Assembly (NCBI RefSeq): GCF_002556635.1
Contig: NZ_MWMO01000005.1
Coordinates: forward strand, 1-64,000
Direction of reading: 5' to 3'
Length of the DNA: 64,000 nt
DNA from: Novosphingobium sp. PC22D
Lineage (GTDB): Bacteria; Pseudomonadota; Alphaproteobacteria; Sphingomonadales; Sphingomonadaceae
The first letter of the stretch is position 1, and each line of letters opens with the position of its first letter. Position numbers and translations under genes: made by a program. Of this stretch, positions 58,948 through 64,000 are shown in pieces. The notes beneath the pieces were generated by a model. It was not told the DNA's origin and did not search any database. It saw nothing but the letters and a program-made list of their open reading frames with translations.

Positions 58948-59172
58948 GTCATCACTCAAGATCGCGTACTTTCCGCCCGATTCCTGCGGCCGTCGTCCAT
59001 GGGCGACTCGCGCCAAGGCGCACCTCATAGACCCCGGCGCCTCCGACGACAAAATCGGCGGACCACACGGGGGGACCAGGGAGCGCGTTACGACCGTGCG
59101 CGACGGAATGGCTCAGGCCACATGAACCAGACGCGAACCGGCGACGCGCACGCGCCGCCGTCGCGCGCGGGG

Positions 59173-60822
59173 CTACTGGTTGTTCTGCCGCCCGAGGAAA
59201 CGCGGAATGCTGATCGAACCGGCCTCCTCGTCGTCTTCCTCGGCTTCGGCCGTGCGCGAATTGCGCGAGAGATTGGCCATGCGCTCGAACAGCGTGCTGC
59301 CCGAAACCTGCGGTCGGTTGGGCTCGGGCTGCTTCTGCGCGACGGCTTCCTGGCTGCCGACCAGCGGCCGGCGGCGTCCGGAGATCGGCGTGACCGGCGC
59401 ATCGCGTTCGGCAAGACGATCGGCATCGAGCAGAAGCTCGTCGCTCTTCTTCTCCTCGGCGGGCTTTTCGGCCTGCTCAAGCCCAAGCTCGAGCGGCTCC
59501 GCCCGGTCGCGCGTGCCCGAAAGGCTGGCGTAGCTGCCGTTCGCGGTCTCGTCCTCGGCTTCCTCCTCGCGCTCGGCGGCCGGCACTTCCTGGCCGGCGT
59601 CGAGCTCGAGTTCGCTGGCGTACTCGTCCTGCGATCCGGACGAGACCTGCTCGGCCCCGGCGAGATCGAGCGGCTCTTCGGCGGCGACTTCGGGCTGCTG
59701 CTCTTCGGACGGGGCCACCGGCGCACGCGGACCGCGCTCGAAAAGCGGCTGTACGTCGGCGCCCGTCGAGGCCGGCGTCGGCGTCGCCGCCGGGCGCATC
59801 GGCCCGCGCGACATGCCGAGGTTGACCGGGCGGGAGGCCTGTTCGGCCTGTTCGGCGCTCTGCTCGATACCGGTGGCGACGACCGAGACGCGGATGCGGC
59901 CCTGCAGATCGGGATTGAACGCCGAACCCCAGATGATGTTCGCGTCCGCATCGACCAGTTCGCGGATGTGGTTGGCGGCTTCGTCGACCTCGAGCAGCTT
60001 CATGTCCTCGCCGCCGATGATCGAAATGATCACACCCTTGGCGCCCTGCATCGAGACGCCGTCGAGCAGTGGATTGGCGATCGCGCGTTCCGCGGCCTCG
60101 AGCGCGCGGTTGGGGCCCTCGCCCTCGCCGGTGCCCATCATCGCCTTGCCCATCTCGCCCATCACCGAACGGACGTCGGCGAAGTCGAGGTTGATGAGGC
60201 CCGGCATGACCATGAGGTCGGTAATCGAGCGCACACCCTGCTGAAGCACTTCGTCGGCGAGCTGGAACGCTTCCTTGAAGGTCGTCTCTGCCTTGGCAAC
60301 CAGGAACAGGTTCTGGTTGGGGATGACGATGAGGGTATCGACTTCCTTCTGCAGCTCCTCGATCCCCGCCTCGGCGGCGCGCATGCGGCGCGTGCCCTCG
60401 AACAGGAACGGCTTGGTGACGACGCCGACGGTGAGCACGCCCTTCTCGCGCGCGGCGCGGGCGATGATCGGCGCGGCGCCGGTGCCGGTGCCGCCGCCCA
60501 TGCCAGCGGCGATGAAGCACATGTGCACGCCTTCCAGAAGGCGTTCGAGTTCGGGCAGCGTCTCTTCGGCGGCGGCGCGGCCGACTTCGGGGCGCGATCC
60601 CGCGCCCAGACCCTGCGTGATGTCGGGACCGAGCTGGATGCGGTTTTCGGCAACGGCGTTGTTGAGCGCCTGCGCGTCGGTGTTGGCGACAACGAAGTCG
60701 ACGCCTTCGATCTCGGCCGCGATCATGTTCGCAATGGCGTTGCCACCGGCTCCGCCGACACCGAATACGACGATGCGCGGGCGCAGTTCATCGATCGCCG
60801 GCGGTCCGATATTGATGCTCAT
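59173..60822 (-). CDS. ftsZ: Cell division protein FtsZ
   Basis: A 549-residue tubulin-like GTPase that forms the Z ring. [17 protein letters not shown] starts the nucleotide-binding domain; the tubulin signature [12 protein letters not shown] lies near residue 110; [11 protein letters not shown] marks the T7 region. After about residue 320 comes a long acidic/Pro-rich linker, then the conserved C-terminal peptide SIPRFLGRQ, which binds FtsA and other partners. CAGGAGAG precedes the ATG by 5 nt. It is longer than E. coli FtsZ (383) because of the linker, as is usual in alphaproteobacteria. Confidence 0.98.
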   Translation of the reverse strand: MSINIGPPAIDELRPRIVVFGVGGAGGNAIANMIAAEIEGVDFVVANTDAQALNNAVAENRIQLGPDITQGLGAGSRPEVGRAAAEETLPELERLLEGVHMCFIAAGMGGGTGTGAAPIIARAAREKGVLTVGVVTKPFLFEGTRRMRAAEAGIEELQKEVDTLIVIPNQNLFLVAKAETTFKEAFQLADEVLQQGVRSITDLMVMPGLINLDFADVRSVMGEMGKAMMGTGEGEGPNRALEAAERAIANPLLDGVSMQGAKGVIISIIGGEDMKLLEVDEAANHIRELVDADANIIWGSAFNPDLQGRIRVSVVATGIEQSAEQAEQASRPVNLGMSRGPMRPAATPTPASTGADVQPLFERGPRAPVAPSEEQQPEVAAEEPLDLAGAEQVSSGSQDEYASELELDAGQEVPAAEREEEAEDETANGSYASLSGTRDRAEPLELGLEQAEKPAEEKKSDELLLDADRLAERDAPVTPISGRRRPLVGSQEAVAQKQPEPNRPQVSGSTLFERMANLSRNSRTAEAEEDDEEAGSISIPRFLGRQNNQ

Positions 60823-60979
60823 CTTACTCTCCTGGCACGAAACGCGCGGATAGATTCCTTAATCGCGTTTGATTGCACGCATCGACTCGCCGAACCAAGG
60901 TGGCCCGGGCCTTTGTCCACAGTCCGCGCGCGCCCGGGGCGGGTCCCCGGCCCGTCGAGGATAGGCGCATCGGCGCCCA

Positions 60980-62257
60980 TCAGAAATATTCCTTCAGCGC
61001 TTGGAATACACGGCTCACCACGCTTCGGCCGGGCCGGATCGCGGTCTGGTGGCGAGCCCCCAGGCGCCGAATGTCGATCGGGTCGTGGGCGGCGTATAAC
61101 ACAAGACCCGCCAGCGTTGCGAACCCGGGCTTCACATGCGCCTCGGCAAGCCCGGTGAGATGGGGAGTCGTCCCGATGCGGACCGGGCGGCCGAGCGCCG
61201 CCTGCGCGAAGTCGGCAAGGCCGACCAGCTCGGCGCCGCCGCCGGTGAAGACCACCTGCTTGCCGCGCTGCTCCTGCGAGCGCAGCTCCTTGAGCGCCTT
61301 GCCGACGTCTTCCATCAGCAGCCCGAGCTGGGTGGTGATCACCCCGATCAGCTCGGCGCGCGGGATACGGTTCTTCTCGTCGGCGTGGCGCGCGATGGGG
61401 CCCGCATCCTCCTCGCCCGGCGCGTTGACCGGGATCATTTCGCGATGGTCGTGCGGGCTCGCCAGCGCCGATCCGCTGACGCACTTGAGCCGCTCGGCCT
61501 GCGAACGCCGGATGCCGAACACCGAAGCGATCGCGTCGGTGATATCCGACGAGCCGCGTGGGATCGCGATCATGCCGCGCAGCAGCCCTTGCGCGTAGAC
61601 CGCGACGTTGGTCACTTCCGCGCCGAACTCGACCAGCGCGACGCCGAGGTCGCGTTCCTCGGGAGAAAGACAGGCATGACCCGCCGCGATCGGCGAAGCG
61701 ACCACCGCCTCGACCTCGAGATGCGCGTTCTGGACGGCCTCGGTGAGATTGCGGATCGGCGCGCCGTCGGCGAGCATGACGTGGATGTTGACGCCAAGGC
61801 GCTCGGCATGGAGGCCGCAGGGATCGGCGACGCCGTGCGCGCCGTCGAGCCGGTACTGCGCGGGCTGGGCGTGGAGCACCATGCGCCCGTCGGGGCGGAT
61901 CGCGTCGCGTGCGCACACGAGCAACTGGTCGATGTCGTCCTGCTCGATCCGGCGGCCGTTCATCTCGGTATCGACTTCGACCACCTGGCTGGCGAGCCCC
62001 GCGCCGGCACAACCCACCCACACGCTCTGCACGCTTTGGTTGGCCATGCGTTCGGCGCGGTCGATGGCGTCGCGCACGGCATGCGTGGCCGCGGCCATGT
62101 TGGTCACGTAGCCGCGCTTGATCCCGGCCGAGGCACGGTGTCCCGAGCCCAGCACGACCATGTCGCCAAGCTCGGTGATGCCGGCGACGATCGCGGAAAT
62201 GCGGAACGAGCCGAGGTTCACCGCGCCCACGACGCGTACGATACGAGGTGCCGGCAT
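60980..62257 (-). CDS. ftsA: Cell division protein FtsA
   Basis: A 425-residue actin-like protein that tethers FtsZ to the membrane. The N-terminal phosphate-binding segment is VGAVNLGSFRISAIV. GVALVEFGAEVTNVAVYAQG and VVFTGGGAELVGLADFA carry the other ATP-binding motifs. The C-terminus ends in an amphipathic, basic helix (SVVSRVFQALKEYF) that should insert into the membrane. The start at 62257 overlaps the ftsQ stop by one base. The longest open frame extends a further 85 codons inside ftsQ, which is not real. Confidence 0.97.
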   Translation of the reverse strand: MPAPRIVRVVGAVNLGSFRISAIVAGITELGDMVVLGSGHRASAGIKRGYVTNMAAATHAVRDAIDRAERMANQSVQSVWVGCAGAGLASQVVEVDTEMNGRRIEQDDIDQLLVCARDAIRPDGRMVLHAQPAQYRLDGAHGVADPCGLHAERLGVNIHVMLADGAPIRNLTEAVQNAHLEVEAVVASPIAAGHACLSPEERDLGVALVEFGAEVTNVAVYAQGLLRGMIAIPRGSSDITDAIASVFGIRRSQAERLKCVSGSALASPHDHREMIPVNAPGEEDAGPIARHADEKNRIPRAELIGVITTQLGLLMEDVGKALKELRSQEQRGKQVVFTGGGAELVGLADFAQAALGRPVRIGTTPHLTGLAEAHVKPGFATLAGLVLYAAHDPIDIRRLGARHQTAIRPGRSVVSRVFQALKEYF

Positions 62258-63189
62258 CAGTCGATCTCCTCCCTGCCCCGCCCTGCCCCGGCGGCAAGCG
62301 CGGCCTCCATTTTCGCCCTTTCGGGAATGCGCAGGTAGATCCGGTCCTTGCCGCGCATGTCGACCACCTTGACGGGACCGCCGAGCAGGCGGTTGGTGCC
62401 ATCGAGGCGGGCGAAGGCGACGAGCGCGGAACTCGCCTGCTTGTCGCCTTCGGGCAACGCCAGGACTTGCCCGGTCTTGAAAGTCAGGTTCCAGCGCCGG
62501 TTGCCGATCCATTCCGCTTCGCGCACGCGCGGCTTGAGTGCAGGCGCGGCGGCAAGCAGCCCGCCGAGCTGCGTCACCTGCTGGCCGGCGCCGAGCCCGG
62601 AGACGATCAGCATGCCTTCGGCGTCACGGCGGCTGATCGGCTCGAGTTCGTGACCGGTCGCGTCGATCAGCACGAAGCGGTCGGCCTTGCGCAGCACCGC
62701 GTGCGGCTTGCGCTCGACGATGTCGATGACGAGCGTATCGGGAAGCTGGCGCGAGACGCGCGCATCCTTGACCCACGAGAGACCGAGCAATTCGGTGCGC
62801 AGCCCTTCGAGATCGACCTCGGACATCGCCTGGTTGCGCTGCGCGAGCGCGCGTTCGTAGACCTTGAGCTCGTTGAGGTTCTCGACCCCGCGCACTTCGA
62901 CGTGCGCGACTTCGAAACCGGCATCGGCGGCGATCGCGGCGACCTGCCGCCGCGCCATTTCCGGCACGCCCATCATCGCGGCCGTGACCCAGGCGATCGC
63001 GACCACCACGGCCAGCGCGACGACGAGCACGATCTTGTGAAGCTGGTCTTCGGAAAAAGGCAGCGCGCCCATCACCGTGTCGAGCAGGCCGCCGGTCGTC
63101 GCCTTGGCCTTGCGCACCTTGCGGCGGTTGCCCTGCGCCGCGGCGGCCTTGCGCGCGCTTGTCGGCTTGCGCCGGTTCTGCTGACTCAT
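62257..63189 (-). CDS. ftsQ: Cell division protein FtsQ
   Basis: A 310-residue bitopic divisome protein. A basic cytoplasmic tail (about 1-50) is followed by one transmembrane helix (VLVVALAVVVAIAWVTAAMM), a POTRA domain (about 85-150, VAHVEVRGVENLNELKV) and the FtsQ beta-domain. It links the early and late divisome. ATG at 63189 overlaps the ddl stop (ATGA). Confidence 0.96.
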   Translation of the reverse strand: MSQQNRRKPTSARKAAAAQGNRRKVRKAKATTGGLLDTVMGALPFSEDQLHKIVLVVALAVVVAIAWVTAAMMGVPEMARRQVAAIAADAGFEVAHVEVRGVENLNELKVYERALAQRNQAMSEVDLEGLRTELLGLSWVKDARVSRQLPDTLVIDIVERKPHAVLRKADRFVLIDATGHELEPISRRDAEGMLIVSGLGAGQQVTQLGGLLAAAPALKPRVREAEWIGNRRWNLTFKTGQVLALPEGDKQASSALVAFARLDGTNRLLGGPVKVVDMRGKDRIYLRIPERAKMEAALAAGAGRGREEID

Positions 63190-64000
63190 CCGCGCCCCTC
63201 CTGCGGTTGCTTCGCCTTCGCGTCGGCCAGCGCCTCGGCGATGATCGCCTCGACCAGTTCGGGATAGTCCATGCCGCAGGCCTTGGCCTGTTCGGGCACG
63301 AGGCTGAGCGGAGTCATGCCCGGCTGGGTGTTGGTCTCGAGCAGGAACAGGCCCTCGACCCCCTGCGTATCGTCCCAGCGGAAGTCGGAACGGCTCGTCC
63401 CCCGGCAGCCGAGCAGGCGGTGCGCGCGCAGGGCGAGGTCCTTGCAGGCGGCGGTGATCTCGTCGGGCACCTCGGCGGGGCAGACGTGCTCGGTCATCCC
63501 GTCGGTATATTTCGCGTCGAAGTCGTAGAAGCCGGACTTGGGCCGCAGCTCGGTGACCAGCAGCGCGCGGTCGGCGATGACCGCCGTCGTCAGCTCGCGC
63601 CCGCGAATATAGGGCTCGGCAAGCAGCCGGTCGAACTCCTGCCAGGGGCCCTTCGCCTCGGCGCTGATCGGATTGCCGTAGTTGCCCTCGGCGGTGATGA
63701 TCGCGACGCCGACCGAGGAGCCCTCGTTGACCGGCTTGAGCACGTAGGGGCGCGGCAGCGGATCGCGCCGGTATAGGTCTTCGGTCTCGACCATGCGCCC
63801 GCCGGGCATGGGAATACCGTGCGGGACGAGCGCCTGCTTGGTCAGTTCCTTGTCGATCGCGATCACCGAGGTGGCGAGGCCCGAGTGCGTGTAGACGAGA
63901 CCCATCAGGTCCATCATCCCCTGCACCGTGCCATCCTCGCCCGGCGCGCCGTGGAGCGCGTTGAACACGACGTCGGGCGCGGTCTCGGCGAGCCGCTGCG
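63186..64000 (-). CDS. ddl: D-alanine--D-alanine ligase (partial, continues past the right edge)
   Basis: The C-terminal 271 residues of an ATP-grasp ligase that makes D-Ala-D-Ala for peptidoglycan. Visible motifs are VVFNALHGAPGEDGTVQGMM, PYVLKPVNEGSSVGVAI, and the Mg/ATP-binding LLETNTQPGMTPLSLVPEQA. The frame stays open to position 64000, so the true start lies outside the window; the codon at 63968 is an internal GTG. ddl-ftsQ-ftsA-ftsZ is the conserved end of the dcw cluster. Confidence 0.95.
   Translation of the reverse strand, partial: QRLAETAPDVVFNALHGAPGEDGTVQGMMDLMGLVYTHSGLATSVIAIDKELTKQALVPHGIPMPGGRMVETEDLYRRDPLPRPYVLKPVNEGSSVGVAIITAEGNYGNPISAEAKGPWQEFDRLLAEPYIRGRELTTAVIADRALLVTELRPKSGFYDFDAKYTDGMTEHVCPAEVPDEITAACKDLALRAHRLLGCRGTSRSDFRWDDTQGVEGLFLLETNTQPGMTPLSLVPEQAKACGMDYPELVEAIIAEALADAKAKQPQEGRG

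Noticed and set aside
57067..61158. A 1363-codon open frame on the plus strand
   Set aside because: It lies antisense to the TPR/SPOR gene and ftsZ, which are certain. The predicted protein is Arg/Gly/Leu-rich with no domain; long antisense frames are common in GC-rich DNA.

Overview
The window is a high-GC alphaproteobacterial chromosome segment. Gene content and style point to Sphingomonadales, perhaps Novosphingobium or a relative: a TonB-dependent receptor with an EIIVTATKR box, a TPR-sulfotransferase, an RraA/GntP sugar-acid cluster, cobA-DUF2849-cysI-DUF934-cysH, and a ddl-ftsQ-ftsA-ftsZ tail with an FtsZ ending in IPRFLGRQ. The taxon is inferred from gene content only. No CRISPR array, rRNA gene, insertion sequence or phage gene was seen.

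Layout. 0.2-12.3 kb looks accessory and catabolic. It holds a minus-strand luciferase-like flavin oxidoreductase, a 719-bp gap with a very AT-rich core, a TonB receptor, a TPR-sulfotransferase, and a tightly overlapping five-gene operon: cytochrome c, a Mo-hydroxylase large subunit, a SUMF1-fold protein, a Mo-hydroxylase 2Fe-2S subunit and a Tat-exported FAD amine oxidase. All five products carry export signals or belong with one that does, so the operon reads as a periplasmic oxidation chain with cytochrome c as electron sink. Its substrate is unknown. I consider it the best candidate for an undescribed system here. 12.3-21.5 kb is a complete glycogen operon, glgP-glgB-glgC-glgA-glgX, on the minus strand. 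21.7-24.0 kb makes UDP-glucuronate and UDP-galacturonate for surface polysaccharide. 24.2-27.3 kb has a Na+/H+ antiporter coupled to a DUF389 membrane protein.

27.3-32.7 kb is a sugar-acid or hydroxyacid catabolic cluster (RraA-like aldolase, D-2-hydroxyacid dehydrogenase, SMP-30 lactonase, GlcG-like protein, GntR regulator, GntP permease). 33.0-45.9 kb is mixed: a degenerate HD-GYP protein, a second sulfotransferase, an SLC13 permease, a frameshifted GNAT/carbon-nitrogen hydrolase, an SDR, QueF, a proline-rich membrane protein, cystathionine beta-lyase, an MscS channel and a GluR0-like ligand-gated K+ channel. 45.9-49.9 kb is the assimilatory sulfate reduction operon. 49.9-64.0 kb is housekeeping: proB, obgE, tRNA-Ala(CGC), a Bax-inhibitor-type protein, proC, ybjN-like, a TPR/SPOR protein, ftsZ, ftsA, ftsQ and the 3' part of ddl, which runs off the right edge.

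Many genes in one strand block overlap by the ATGA or GTGA motif, which suggests translational coupling. Starts were moved inward from the longest open frame wherever a ribosome-binding site, a signal peptide or such an overlap supported it.
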